Notes: a model not told the origin generated them from the sequence alone. A DNA stretch of 64,000 bases from Spirochaetaceae bacterium UBA5556 (GCA_002425765.1 DIMW01000012.1:83661-147660), one strand, 5' to 3'. Positions 33,065 to 41,759 are shown, counted from the first letter of the stretch. Program-made: numbers and translations.

Positions 33065-33714
33065 ACAATTATCTGCTCTTTGCAATTACCGCTCTGGGCC
33101 TGGGCGCGACGATCCAGTATTACTTCGGCCTCAAGAAGAATCGGTGGCTCGGCAAGACAATGTCGGTGCAAGCCGAAAACCTCCTCGAGCCGAAAGATAC
33201 GGAGTACGTCAACATCGGCGGTGCGATAGGGCATAACTTTATCTACAAGCTCCGGGAACCCTGGAAGGAAATGAAAGGGACCTTTACTCTGTTTCCGCGC
33301 CATTCACTCCTCTATATGCCCATTTCGCTCCTTATCGGTGGTTCGGACCGCTTTTTTCTCAATCTGTATACCGACAGAAGGCTCATAGGCGAAGGCCATA
33401 TTGTGGAAAAAGGCCATCTCCGGAGAGCCAAGATCGAGGAACTCGACGAAATGCAAGGAGAACGGATCGAGCGTGCCGGAAAGACATTCTTCCTCTATTG
33501 GCGCTATGCCGACCTGCGGGACATGCTGCTGAAGACCCTCGACGCGCTGCCCGATCCCTCGTCGCTCTCTCATTTCTGCTGTTACCGCGACAACAAGACC
33601 TTCTTCCTTTACCTGAAACCGACAAAAGGGGAAATTACCGGTAATCTGAAGGCGTTCATGGATCAATGCCCACATTATTTTCGACAGGAAAACCACGGCG
33701 AATCCAAGTCCTGA
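33061..33714 (+). CDS. Hypothetical membrane-anchored protein of ArsA-like operon
   Basis: A 217-residue protein not recognised. Residues 4-23 (YLLFAITALGLGATIQYYFG) form one N-terminal TM or uncleaved anchor followed by positive charges (LKKNR), which suggests the rest is cytosolic. A second hydrophobic stretch LLYMPISLLIGGSDRFFLNLY near residue 83 may be a membrane-dipping helix. The remainder is a mixed alpha/beta domain with a Cys-rich patch FCCYRDNKTFFLYLKP. The ATG overlaps the stop codon of the ATPase gene (ATGA), so the products are probably made in fixed ratio and may interact, with this protein as the membrane receptor for the ATPase. That role is inferred from gene order only. Confidence 0.7.
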   Translation: MNNYLLFAITALGLGATIQYYFGLKKNRWLGKTMSVQAENLLEPKDTEYVNIGGAIGHNFIYKLREPWKEMKGTFTLFPRHSLLYMPISLLIGGSDRFFLNLYTDRRLIGEGHIVEKGHLRRAKIEELDEMQGERIERAGKTFFLYWRYADLRDMLLKTLDALPDPSSLSHFCCYRDNKTFFLYLKPTKGEITGNLKAFMDQCPHYFRQENHGESKS

Positions 33715-33743
33715 ACCATGCGATTCCAAATAAGGAGGCATGT

Positions 33744-34016
33744 ATGGATCCAGAGATGCGGAGAAAAATCGACGAGACCTTTGTCCAGGTAAAAGAGCCA
33801 CAGTCCGGCGAGCCGATCGTCGACCTCGGTCTCGTGGACAAAGTGACTTACAGCGCGAAAGAAAAAATCCTGCTCATCCGGCTGGCCATAGGCACGCCGC
33901 GCTGGCAGTGCCCGGCATGCTCGGCGATCAACGGCGTCGTCAAGGAAGGTATCGTCCGCCGCACGAAAGAAGCCTTCGGGCTGGCCTTTCCGGAATTGAC
34001 CATCGTCGTCGAATAG
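33744..34016 (+). CDS. MIP18/DUF59-family protein (Fe-S assembly type)
   Basis: A 90-residue protein with the DUF59 core: IDETFVQVKEPQSGEPIVDLGLVDKVTY and a TP-x3-CPAC segment near residues 53-61. DUF59/MIP18 proteins (SufT, Cia2 relatives) help deliver iron-sulphur clusters; the conserved Cys in the T-P...C-P loop is important for this. The CxxC here is less usual and could bind metal. The frame opens earlier, but AAGGAGG 5 nt before the ATG at 33744 fixes the start. It is 29 nt after the membrane-protein gene and probably in the same operon as the ArsA-like ATPase. The convergent acyl-CoA synthetase ends 52 nt away. Confidence 0.8.
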   Translation: MDPEMRRKIDETFVQVKEPQSGEPIVDLGLVDKVTYSAKEKILLIRLAIGTPRWQCPACSAINGVVKEGIVRRTKEAFGLAFPELTIVVE

Positions 34017-34068
34017 AGAAGAGATAAAATCCCCTTAATTTATTCTTGACTTTGGGAAGCACATCCGC

Positions 34069-35775
34069 TCAGTTCGGTCTGGCTCCCTCCGCCTTTTTCT
34101 TTCCATATAAAAAGCGCTTTATTTTCTGCGTCGGTGTCTTCTCGAAAGGTTCGGCGTGAATCTTCACGTGCTGAATGCGGGAGAAAGACGCAAGCTTGGA
34201 GTTGGCTTCCTTGCGGATGTTCTCAAGCAGGTGCTCCAGGGCTTTTTCGGCATCGACCACGACATGGCTGACAGTGCCCGCCACCGACTTCTCGGCATTC
34301 GCGATTGCCTGACTGACGCGCGAGCCTAAATCACCTGCCGCATCGATACCATCTCTCAGACGGGCCTCAAGATTTTCGAGCACTTCACTTTTCAGATAGA
34401 CAAGCGCGGTGAGGCCCTCTTCCTCTTCCACCACGAGAGATTCCGCGACTTCGGGAGCCTGGTTGATGATCGATTCTATCTCCTCGGGGTAAATGTTCTC
34501 ACCCGAGGCGCCGAGAATCATGGTCTTCAGCCTTCCGCGTATGAACAGACGGCCCTCTTTGTCGAAGTAGCCGAGATCGCCGGTGCGAAACCAGCCATCA
34601 CTGCTGAAGGCTTCGCGTGTCCGCGTTTCATCGTGCCAGTAACCCTTGAAAATATTGGGCCCTTTTGCCTGGATTTCGCCCTCGCCGGTATCGGGGCGGG
34701 GCTCCGCGACGCGCAGCTGCACGCCCTTGAGCGCGGGCCCCGTAGATCGCAGAAAAGTGGCGCGCGGCCCGCAGCCGGCAAGAAGGGGCGCGCTCTCCGT
34801 CAGCCCATAACCGATGGCGTAGGGGAAATGCGCCCTCTTCAGGAACTCTTCCACATCGGCGGCCAGCGGAGCTCCTCCCACGCCGAAGAAGCGTATATGA
34901 CCTCCAAAGGTCTTCTTCAGCTTCATGCCCGCAAACAGAAGGATGATGGGACGAAAGAGTCTGTTCTTATACAGTTTCATGCCGTCGAGGGTGGGCTTGA
35001 TGCTGCTCCGGTAGATTTTCTCGATCACGAGAGGGACCGAGAGCATGATCGTAGGCCGCACCGCCTGCAGCGCGGGGATGAGCACGGTCGCCGAGGGGGG
35101 TTTGTCGAGGTAACAGATGTGGGCCCCGGACAGGAGGGCGATGACCGTCCCGATCGTGAATTCGTAGGTGTGCGCGAGAGGAAGTATCGACAGGAGCCGA
35201 TCGGTCCGGCGCAGGGTGATGATGCTCTTGCACGCGGTCGCGTTCGACAGAATATTGCGGTTCGTGAGCATGACTCCCTTCGAGAGCCCCGTGGTTCCGG
35301 AGGTGTAGACGATCATCGCGAGGTCATCGGCGGTGACGTCGGGGAGCGAGGCCGGAGACGCTGACGGCGCGTAAGGTTGCCGTATGTCCCATATCGCCGT
35401 CTCTTCTGGCAGTTCAGACAGCTTGGCGCGCAATTTTTCCGAGGTGAATATGACACGCGCGCCCGCGTGCCGGACAATGTTGCATATCTGTACCGGTATG
35501 AAATCGGTCAGGATCGGCACCACGATCGCTCCCGCCCTCAGAATCCCGAAATATGTCATCACCCAATGAGGGGAATTTTCCGCCAGCAGTGCGACACGGT
35601 CGCCTTTCCTTATTCCGTCGGCGATCAAGGACTCGGCGATGCCCCTGCTGATTCTCTCGAAGTCGCGATATGTGTAGACAGCCCCGCCTACCATGGAGAG
35701 CGCGGGGCGCAGACCATATCTCGCTCCGCTCAATTCCGGCACTTCGGCCAGTATGTACTTGTTAAGCCCAATCAT
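34069..35775 (-). CDS. AMP-forming acyl-CoA synthetase (long-chain fatty acid type)
   Basis: A 568-residue adenylate-forming enzyme. The P-loop-like motif IVYTSGTTGLSKGVMLTNRN lies near residue 155, the A5 core GYGLTESAPLLAGCG near 320, the A7 motif WFRTGDLGYFDKEGRLFIRGRLKTMI near 390 and the C-terminal lysine region FEKTPTQKIKRFLYGKK. It is a little shorter than the 600-residue bacterial long-chain enzymes, with an amphipathic C-terminal helix region that may touch the membrane. It would activate fatty acids to acyl-CoA (or acyl-AMP) for lipid recycling. The gene stands alone, minus strand, with AAGGTG before the ATG. Chain length preference cannot be read. Confidence 0.9.
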   Translation of the reverse strand: MIGLNKYILAEVPELSGARYGLRPALSMVGGAVYTYRDFERISRGIAESLIADGIRKGDRVALLAENSPHWVMTYFGILRAGAIVVPILTDFIPVQICNIVRHAGARVIFTSEKLRAKLSELPEETAIWDIRQPYAPSASPASLPDVTADDLAMIVYTSGTTGLSKGVMLTNRNILSNATACKSIITLRRTDRLLSILPLAHTYEFTIGTVIALLSGAHICYLDKPPSATVLIPALQAVRPTIMLSVPLVIEKIYRSSIKPTLDGMKLYKNRLFRPIILLFAGMKLKKTFGGHIRFFGVGGAPLAADVEEFLKRAHFPYAIGYGLTESAPLLAGCGPRATFLRSTGPALKGVQLRVAEPRPDTGEGEIQAKGPNIFKGYWHDETRTREAFSSDGWFRTGDLGYFDKEGRLFIRGRLKTMILGASGENIYPEEIESIINQAPEVAESLVVEEEEGLTALVYLKSEVLENLEARLRDGIDAAGDLGSRVSQAIANAEKSVAGTVSHVVVDAEKALEHLLENIRKEANSKLASFSRIQHVKIHAEPFEKTPTQKIKRFLYGKKKAEGARPN

Positions 35776-35855
35776 TCTTCACCTTTAACTCAATACGAGT
35801 CATATAAAGTGTAACGCCAAAATCAAAATCGCAACAGAGGGAACACCATATGCAA

Positions 35856-36317
35856 TTATACGGCGCCCGGCTGCTGAGCTCTCTCCGACTGTCCGAGCTC
35901 AAAGGCCTGTTCGGAGATTATTCTGTCTTTCGCCTCGAGGAGCGCCTTGACAACATCACCGATGGAAACGATGCCCACAACCTTATTGTTTTCAAGGACC
36001 GGCAGATGCCGTATGCGATGCACAGTCATCAAATTCATGCACTCTTCGAGACTGGTTTCAGGCTGCACAAAGATCACCTTCCTCGTCATGGCGGTCTCGA
36101 CATTCTCGTTCTCGCAGCTGTGACCTTTCACTATGATCTTCCGCGCGAAATCGCGCTCAGAGAAGATGCCGTGAACCATCCCCTGTCCGTCCATCACCAA
36201 TACCGCGCCGATATTCTTTTCCGCCATGAGTTCGAGGGCCTTTATAACTTTTTCCTGTGGCGCGACGCTCGCCGCGCCGCGGCCTTTGGTCCCGAGAATG
36301 TCGCCTACAGTCTTCAT
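35856..36317 (-). CDS. Tandem CBS-domain protein
   Basis: A 153-residue protein made of two CBS motifs (about residues 6-63 and 74-130: VLVMDGQGMVHGIFSERDFAR and MTVHRIRHLPVLENNKVVGIVSIGDVV). CBS pairs bind adenine nucleotides or SAM and act as energy or ligand sensors, here as a free-standing module without an attached effector domain. GGGAGG precedes the ATG. The upstream region is very AT-rich and includes a perfect 22-bp palindrome (36387-36408). It sits between the acyl-CoA synthetase and the V-ATPase/Usp operon, all on the minus strand. A partner enzyme or channel is not evident. Confidence 0.88.
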   Translation of the reverse strand: MKTVGDILGTKGRGAASVAPQEKVIKALELMAEKNIGAVLVMDGQGMVHGIFSERDFARKIIVKGHSCENENVETAMTRKVIFVQPETSLEECMNLMTVHRIRHLPVLENNKVVGIVSIGDVVKALLEAKDRIISEQAFELGQSERAQQPGAV

Positions 36318-36386
36318 ATCTCAATGCCTCCCTCTTCGATCTGTTGACTATAATTTAATTCTATCATCGAACTTTTGCAAATCTTA

Positions 36387-36408
36387 TATATTATAAATTT
36401 ATAATATA
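36387..36408. repeat. Perfect 22-bp AT-only palindrome
   Basis: TATATTATAAA followed by its exact inverse TTTATAATATA, all A/T. It lies between the end of the Usp gene (36485, minus strand) and the start of the CBS gene (36317), inside a 167-bp gap. With no GC pairs it would make a poor terminator, so an operator or a readily melted promoter region is more likely. It also contains TATAAT-like hexamers on both strands. Confidence 0.5.
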
Positions 36409-36484
36409 ATGATTCGATTCCCCTCCCGGCTTGCCGGTCATGGCGGGCGATAGGGTTATTCAAGATGCGGACTATAGTGATGCT

Positions 36485-36967
36485 TTACATCGATTTATAG
36501 AACTCTTCACCCAGCGGAGGCTTGACGAAGAGTACGGGACAGCGCGCGTTCTTCAGGACTTCGTGGTTGGAGTCGGCGATCGCGTCGCGGTAGAGGGCGT
36601 CTGCGGGGGCACCCCCCAAAATGATGGCGTCGGCGTTGAGTTCGATGGAATATTTTACGATCTCGCCGGAGACAGAGCCTTTGCGGATGGATGTCTCAAT
36701 GGTGAGCTGCTTCTGACGCGCGAGCTCAGCGCAGAAGTTAAGGTAACGCTGGCCGGAATTCTCCAGGTTGCGCTCGTACTCTTCGCTCTCTTCCGGCACA
36801 AAGATTCTGGACAGGGCGAGCTGGCGTATTGTCGCGGTATCGACGACATAGCAGGCGACAATTCTCGAGCCAAAAGCCCTGCCAAGCGCAAGCGCGTACT
36901 TAAAAGCGCAGATAGAGGCATCGGAGCCATTGATCGCCACCACTACGGTTTCCAGTATTTTCTTCAT
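36485..36967 (-). CDS. UspA-family universal stress protein
   Basis: A 160-residue protein with the Usp fold: VVVAINGSDASICAFKYALALGRAF at the start and IKYSIELNADAIILGG-like third strand followed by a late VLKNARCPVLFVKP. The usual ATP-binding G-x2-G-x9-G-S/T motif is not clean (GGAPADALYRDAIADSNHEV), so it may be a non-ATP-binding UspA type. A TTG two codons upstream is possible, but the ATG at 36967 has AGGA about 6 nt before it. It follows the V-ATPase D gene with a 2-nt gap and is probably cotranscribed with the ATPase, which would link a stress protein to ion-gradient supply. Confidence 0.85.
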   Translation of the reverse strand: MKKILETVVVAINGSDASICAFKYALALGRAFGSRIVACYVVDTATIRQLALSRIFVPEESEEYERNLENSGQRYLNFCAELARQKQLTIETSIRKGSVSGEIVKYSIELNADAIILGGAPADALYRDAIADSNHEVLKNARCPVLFVKPPLGEEFYKSM

Positions 36968-36969
36968 GC

Positions 36970-37596
36970 TCAATCCTGTTCGGACAATCGCTGTTTCAGC
37001 ATTTTGACCGCAAACAGCGATTCGCGTTCCCGCTCGTCGAGTGAACTATCGATAAACTTCACGATTTCTCGAGAACGGGGGATCACCATCTTGTCCAGAG
37101 CGTTCACCCTGCGCTGTGTCTTGCGGACTTCCCGCGCAAGGCGCCACACGATGGACCTCATGCCAGCCGCCGTCGAAAGTTTGTCCAGAAGCTCTGTAAA
37201 CTCTATCACGGTTTCATCGCATACGGCAAACGAATTCATAAAAGAATAGTGGAGGACGGGAGCGCTCGCGCGCACGTCGAGCGTCGGCAGATGCATGCCG
37301 CTCACATTGATGTACGAGGCGCTGAGCGTGATGTCGCGCACGGGCAGCGACGAGATCGAGAGCGCACGCTCGCGACCGACAGAGAGCAGCATCTTGCGCA
37401 ACGCCGCGTAGGCATCTTCCGTCATTTTCTCGATCTCCTGTTCGAGCAGCTCCAGGGCGTCCATGCGCTTCATGAGTTCGATGACGAGTATTTCGCGCTT
37501 CTTTTCGAGCAGATCGTAGCCCTGCAGCGCCAGCTGGAGATTGCGTTTTTCCCTGATGAGGTTGGTCTTGGTCGGGGCGGGCATTGGCTCAGCCAT
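36970..37596 (-). CDS. atpD: V/A-type ATPase subunit D
   Basis: A 208-residue central-stalk subunit. The long N- and C-terminal helices that form the rotor coiled coil are visible (TKTNLIREKRNLQLALQGYDLLEKKREILVIELMKRM at the start; RRVNALDKMVIPRSREIVKFIDSSLDERERESLFAVKMLK near the end), as usual for the family. It would connect the A3B3 head with the C subunit and membrane ring. Last of the nine ATPase genes in this minus-strand operon, 6 nt after subunit B and 2 nt before the Usp gene. Named by V-type convention; it is not the F-type beta subunit. Confidence 0.93.
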   Translation of the reverse strand: MAEPMPAPTKTNLIREKRNLQLALQGYDLLEKKREILVIELMKRMDALELLEQEIEKMTEDAYAALRKMLLSVGRERALSISSLPVRDITLSASYINVSGMHLPTLDVRASAPVLHYSFMNSFAVCDETVIEFTELLDKLSTAAGMRSIVWRLAREVRKTQRRVNALDKMVIPRSREIVKFIDSSLDERERESLFAVKMLKQRLSEQD

Positions 37597-37602
37597 GGCG
37601 GA

Positions 37603-39000
37603 TCACTCCTTTGCCTCCGGCTCCGCAGCGCGCGGCAGATATTTCTCGATGAGCCTGGGTGGAATCCGCACAAGCTCCGATTCGGGGAGAATCGAAAGCA
37701 TCTTCCACCCCAGATCGAGCGTCTGTTCTATGCTGCGGTTCTCGAATTCTCCCTGTGCCAGGAATTCGCGCTCGAAGTGGTCACCAAAGCCTAAGAATAT
37801 CTTGTCTCTGTCCGAAAGTTCCTCTTCGCCGATAATCGCCGCCAGGTCGCGGACCGACCGTACATAGGCGTACGCGGAAAAAAGCTGGGCGGCGAGATCG
37901 CGGTGATCCTCCCGCGTCATGCCTTCCCCGATGCCGTCTTTCATGAGGCGCGAGAGGCTGGGCAGGCCCGCGATGGGCGGATAGATGCCGCGCTGCGACA
38001 GGTCCCGCTCCAGGACGATCTGCCCCTCGGTGATGTAACCGGTGAGGTCGGGGATGGGATGCGAGATGTCGTCGTTCGGCATGGAGAGGATGGGCAGCTG
38101 CGTGATGGAACCCTCGCAGCCCTCGATCTTGCCCGCGCGCTCGTAGAGCGACGCGAGGTCCGAATAGAGGTAGCCGGGGTAGCCCTTCCGCGAAGGCACC
38201 TCGTTGCGCGCGGCCGAGACCTCGCGGAGCGCCTCGCAGTAGTTCGTCATATCCGTCATCACGACGAGCACGTGCATGTTCTTTTCGTACGCCAGATACT
38301 CGGCGGCGGTCAGCGCGGTGCGCGGCGTCACGAGGCGCTCGATCGAGGGGCTGTCCGCGAGCGACAGGAACATGACGACGCGGGAAAGAACGCCCGATTT
38401 CTCGAAGGAATCGATGAAGAACCGCGCCACGTCGTACTTGATGCCCATGCCCGCGAACACGATGGCGAACTGACTTTCGCCGCTCAGGACCTTCGCCTGG
38501 CGCACAATCTGCGCGGCGAGCCTGTTGTGCGGCAGACCGTTGCCCGAAAAGATCGGCAGTTTCTGTCCGCGGATCAGAGTGTTCATGCCATCGATGGCGG
38601 ATATGCCGGTCTGGATGAAGTCGCGCGGGTAGACGCGGGCGCTCGGGTTGATTGGCCGGCCGTTGGTGTCGCGAAGGTCGGAGGAAATGATGGGCGGATA
38701 CCCGTCGATGGGCTCACCCAGACCGTTGAAGATTCTTCCGACGATGCCGTCGCCGACACGGAAGGTCAGCGGCTTTTCGAGATACTCGATCCAGGATTCA
38801 TCGATCGAAATGCCCGTGTTCTCTGAAAAGAGCTGGACGGCGATCGCCTGCTCGGAGATGTCGACCACTCTTCCCAGACGGTATTCGCCGCTGCGGTCCC
38901 TGACGCGCACAAGTTCGGAGAAACCGACATTCTCCCGGTGTTCCGCTATGACGATGGGGCCGTCGGCCCGCAAAATGCCATGATATTCCAGACCTCTCAT
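37603..39000 (-). CDS. atpB: V/A-type ATPase subunit B
   Basis: A 465-residue regulatory head subunit, non-catalytic. The family signatures are clear: GRIFNGLGEPIDGYPP, IQTGISAIDGMNTLIRGQKLPIFSGNGLPHN, DMTNYCEALREVSAARNEVPSRKGYPGYLYSDLASLYERAG and the late LIEKYLPRAAEP. The canonical P-loop lysine is absent (SGNGLPHN in that place), as expected for B. It alternates with the A subunit in the A3B3 hexamer. Its ATG overlaps the A subunit stop codon (39000-38997, ATGA), and D follows 6 nt downstream. V-type naming is used; this is not the F-type subunit a. Confidence 0.95.
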   Translation of the reverse strand: MRGLEYHGILRADGPIVIAEHRENVGFSELVRVRDRSGEYRLGRVVDISEQAIAVQLFSENTGISIDESWIEYLEKPLTFRVGDGIVGRIFNGLGEPIDGYPPIISSDLRDTNGRPINPSARVYPRDFIQTGISAIDGMNTLIRGQKLPIFSGNGLPHNRLAAQIVRQAKVLSGESQFAIVFAGMGIKYDVARFFIDSFEKSGVLSRVVMFLSLADSPSIERLVTPRTALTAAEYLAYEKNMHVLVVMTDMTNYCEALREVSAARNEVPSRKGYPGYLYSDLASLYERAGKIEGCEGSITQLPILSMPNDDISHPIPDLTGYITEGQIVLERDLSQRGIYPPIAGLPSLSRLMKDGIGEGMTREDHRDLAAQLFSAYAYVRSVRDLAAIIGEEELSDRDKIFLGFGDHFEREFLAQGEFENRSIEQTLDLGWKMLSILPESELVRIPPRLIEKYLPRAAEPEAKE

Positions 39001-40763
39001 GCTGAAACCGCTCCTTGCGCCGTGGTGCCGAGCTGCGCGAACGCGGCCCGAATTTCCTGAATCACCGCCTGCCCCTCCTGCACCTTCTCGTTCTCGAGCG
39101 AACTCTTCAGCCGGATTATCTTTTCACGGATGGGGAGCGAAGAGATCTTGAGGAGCGGCGAGCCGTTCTTGATCGCGTTTTCGGCCAGCTCATGGAAAGT
39201 GAGGATGCAGGCGAGGAGCAGTGTCTGCTTGGGTGGCACGCAGTACATGTCCACTTTATCGAAACTGCTCTGCTGGAGGAAACCGTTCTTGATCATTTCG
39301 GCGGTGAGGAGGATGAGGCGCTGCTCATCGGGCAGGGCGTCAGGCCCGACAAGCCTCACGATATCCGCGAGCCGCCTCTCTTTCTTGAGGATTTCCATCG
39401 TCTTCGACCTGAGCGTGTCCCAGGAAGGATCAATGGCGTCCCAGTGGGCGATGAGGTCCTCGGTGTACTCGCTGTAGGAGTCGTTCCAGGAAATCGCCGG
39501 ATAATGCCGCGCGTTCGCGAGGTCTCTGTCCAGCGCCCAGAAACACCTGATAAAGCGCTTCGTGTGCTGGGTTACGGGCTCCGAGAAATCGCCGCCAGGG
39601 GGAGAGACCGCGCCGATGATGGTGACCGAGCCCTTCCTGTCCTCCAGGGTGGTTACCATGCCCGCGCGCTCATAGAACTCCGCGAGGCGGGTTGGCAGGT
39701 ATGCCGGGAAGCCCTCTTCCGCGGGCATCTCCTCGAGGCGACCGGAGAGTTCGCGCAGGGCCTCGGCCCAGCGCGAGGTGGAATCGGCCATGACCGCCAC
39801 GTGGTAGCCCATGTCGCGGTAATATTCCGCGATCGTAATTCCCGTATATATTGAAACTTCCCGTGCGGCGACCGGCATGTTCGACGTGTTCGCGATGAGG
39901 ATCGTGCGCTCCATGAGCGAGCGCCCCGTGCGGGGATCGATCAGGGTCGGAAACTCGGTGAGCACTTCGGTCATCTCGTTGCCGCGCTCGCCGCAGCCGA
40001 TGTAGACGATGATGTCCGCGTCGCACCACTTGGCGATGGCGTGCTGGGTCATCGTCTTGCCCGTGCCGAATCCTCCGGGCACCGCCGCGCTGCCGCCCTT
40101 GGCGATCGGGAACAGCACGTCGATGACCCGCAGACCCGTCACGAGCGGCTCGCGCGTCACCTGTTTTTCCTTGAATGTGCGTGGCGTTCGGACCGGCCAG
40201 TAGGAAACGGCGGTGTACTCTTTGCCCTCGCCGGATTTGACGAGGGTGGCGGAGATGGCATAATCGCCTTCGGGCGCGACAGTGGCGGCTGTGCTTGCCG
40301 GCACCGAGGCGTCGAAGACCATGCGGTGCTGGATGGAGTCAGTCTCTTGAATGGTGCCGAAGAGGGTGCCGGGAGCGATGGGCTCCCCCTCCTTGAGCGA
40401 AGGCACGAAGTGCCACTTTTTCCGGGTATCGAGGGGCTCGCCGGCAAGCCCCGGCGCCAGAAAGGCCCCCGAAAGGCCCTTCAGCACCGGCAGCGGCCTC
40501 TGTATGCCATCGTAGATCGAACCGATAAGCCCGGGGCCCAGCGCCACCGACAGGGGCCTGTGCAGACACTCTACCGGCTCGCCCACACGCATCATCGTGT
40601 TGTCCTCGTAGATCTGTATGGTGGCCAGGTCGCCCTTGAGTTTTATGATTTCACCTATGAGACCAGCCTTCCCAACCTTGACGACATCGTAGAGCCCCGC
40701 GTCCGCCAAACCCTGGGCATAGATGACGGGGCCCGAGATTCTGGTGATTTCTCCCGCGCTCAT
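38997..40763 (-). CDS. atpA: V/A-type ATPase catalytic subunit A
   Basis: A 588-residue catalytic subunit. The P-loop GGFGTGKTMTQ lies near residue 232, with the A-specific non-homologous region (residues about 115-190: GTIQETDSIQHRMVFDASVP) and YIGCGERGNEMTEVLTEFP, SRWAEALRELSGRLEEMPAEEGFPAYLP and PPGGDFSEPVTQHTKRF, all diagnostic. ATP synthesis or hydrolysis takes place at the A-B interface. It overlaps E upstream and B downstream by 4 nt each. With all other subunits present the complex should be functional; whether it makes ATP or pumps ions, and whether H+ or Na+, cannot be decided from this subunit. Confidence 0.97.
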   Translation of the reverse strand: MSAGEITRISGPVIYAQGLADAGLYDVVKVGKAGLIGEIIKLKGDLATIQIYEDNTMMRVGEPVECLHRPLSVALGPGLIGSIYDGIQRPLPVLKGLSGAFLAPGLAGEPLDTRKKWHFVPSLKEGEPIAPGTLFGTIQETDSIQHRMVFDASVPASTAATVAPEGDYAISATLVKSGEGKEYTAVSYWPVRTPRTFKEKQVTREPLVTGLRVIDVLFPIAKGGSAAVPGGFGTGKTMTQHAIAKWCDADIIVYIGCGERGNEMTEVLTEFPTLIDPRTGRSLMERTILIANTSNMPVAAREVSIYTGITIAEYYRDMGYHVAVMADSTSRWAEALRELSGRLEEMPAEEGFPAYLPTRLAEFYERAGMVTTLEDRKGSVTIIGAVSPPGGDFSEPVTQHTKRFIRCFWALDRDLANARHYPAISWNDSYSEYTEDLIAHWDAIDPSWDTLRSKTMEILKKERRLADIVRLVGPDALPDEQRLILLTAEMIKNGFLQQSSFDKVDMYCVPPKQTLLLACILTFHELAENAIKNGSPLLKISSLPIREKIIRLKSSLENEKVQEGQAVIQEIRAAFAQLGTTAQGAVSA

Positions 40764-41359
40764 AGCGTACTCCCAAACAGCGCGGCCCCGAGCTCACCGC
40801 GTTTTTCGTCGAGGAGCCACGCCACGAGTTCATGCTCGGTAATCGAAATATGATAACTGTTGTCCGCGGGCTCCACCGACAGACCACGGACTTTCATCGA
40901 AACCGGCTCCTCGACCGAAACAGAGGGGGCATCGGCGAACAGCGCCCTGATCTCCTGCACGGTCGGCGCGCCGAGCCCCTGCACGGTCACTTTCGCCACG
41001 GAATCCCGGACCAGGGCAGCCTCCCTCCGGAGCTGTCGCACGCACCAAGCCCCAAAAAGGCGGGGGTCCATCGCGGCGAGGGTCTCCTGCAGCGCTTTTC
41101 GCAACACCGTATCGCGATATTCAATCTCAAGCCTCATTCTTTCGAGCGGAAGGCGCGAACGCATTTCCCGTTCCGCCGTCTCCCTTTTGGCATGATATTC
41201 ACGCTCCAACGCATCCACCGCTTCCTTTATCTTCTGGTCAGTCTGCGCGTGCAGGTTGTTCACATCATCGTCAGACTTGCGGATGATTCGATCGGCACGC
41301 TTTCGCGCGTCGCCCAAAATCTCTTGCTCCAGGGCCTCTGTGCCTCTGATTTCTTCCAT
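40760..41359 (-). CDS. atpE: V/A-type ATPase subunit E (peripheral stalk)
   Basis: A 199-residue protein of the VatE family: a long charged N-terminal helix (residues about 5-85, rich in Glu, Lys and Arg, EQEILGDARKRADRIIRKSDDDVNNL) and a C-terminal globular part ending LDEKRGELGAALFGSTL that caps the head. It forms the stator stalk with the small G/H-type protein at the start of the operon. The ATG is 22 nt downstream of the F stop, and its own stop overlaps the A start. Annotation rests on position and on the typical helix pattern plus the C-terminal DEKRxxLxxxLF motif. V-type letter naming is used. Confidence 0.88.
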   Translation of the reverse strand: MEEIRGTEALEQEILGDARKRADRIIRKSDDDVNNLHAQTDQKIKEAVDALEREYHAKRETAEREMRSRLPLERMRLEIEYRDTVLRKALQETLAAMDPRLFGAWCVRQLRREAALVRDSVAKVTVQGLGAPTVQEIRALFADAPSVSVEEPVSMKVRGLSVEPADNSYHISITEHELVAWLLDEKRGELGAALFGSTL

Positions 41360-41381
41360 GCTCTTTCCCTATCGTTCTTCC

Positions 41382-41729
41382 CTATTGAATCTTGATCCCG
41401 ATTGCCTGCCGCACCGCGTCGACAAGGCGCGTGTGGTACGCAGGCGAACCTGATAACGGAGGAATTTCGACAACAAGCGGAAACGCGCCGGCCAACTGCC
41501 ATTTGGAGAGTTCCTCGCCGATCATATCCGAAACATCCTCGCTCAAAATGAGCATCTTGCAATCCGAGAGGTTCACGGTGCCGCCATCAATCGTACAGGT
41601 TTTATCCTGCACAATGCTCCGGAAGGTGGCGATCGCATCCTCGCGGCCTGTTACGGCTTTGCCTTTTATGCCGATCATTCCGAAGGCGATGAGAATTTCT
41701 TCTTCAGTCAACGCAAAAATTTCTGCCAC
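41382..41729 (-). CDS. atpF: V/A-type ATPase subunit F
   Basis: A 115-residue central-stalk protein with the CheY-like F fold: an opening strand with FGMIGIKGKAVTG, a MLILSEDVSDMI segment, and PLVVEIPPLSG before the C-terminal helix HTRLVDAVRQAIG. The start codon is GTG at 41729 with GAGAGG just upstream; no ATG fits. A GC-rich hairpin (41743-41759) is found only about 14 nt upstream of this start and overlaps the approach to the ribosome site, so translation of F and the genes behind it may be damped relative to the proteolipid gene before it. It binds the D rotor subunit. Confidence 0.9.
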   Translation of the reverse strand: MAEIFALTEEEILIAFGMIGIKGKAVTGREDAIATFRSIVQDKTCTIDGGTVNLSDCKMLILSEDVSDMIGEELSKWQLAGAFPLVVEIPPLSGSPAYHTRLVDAVRQAIGIKIQ

Positions 41730-41742
41730 AATGATCCTCTCG

Positions 41743-41759
41743 AGCCCCGTACCGGGGCT
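41743..41759 (-). promoter_or_regulatory. Intercistronic hairpin after the proteolipid gene atpK
   Basis: AGCCCC (41743-41748) and GGGGCT (41754-41759) form a perfect 6-bp stem with a 5-nt loop, placed 60 nt after atpK and just before the GTG start of atpF. It lacks a T-run on the minus strand, so it is not a clear terminator. A stem in this place could protect the 3' end of a processed atpK mRNA, raising yield of the multi-copy ring subunit. Confidence 0.5.

Noticed and set aside
36426..36437. CCGGC-TT-GCCGG hairpin as terminator of the V-ATPase/Usp operon
   Set aside because: Stem of only 5 bp and no T-run follows on the minus strand; too weak to call.
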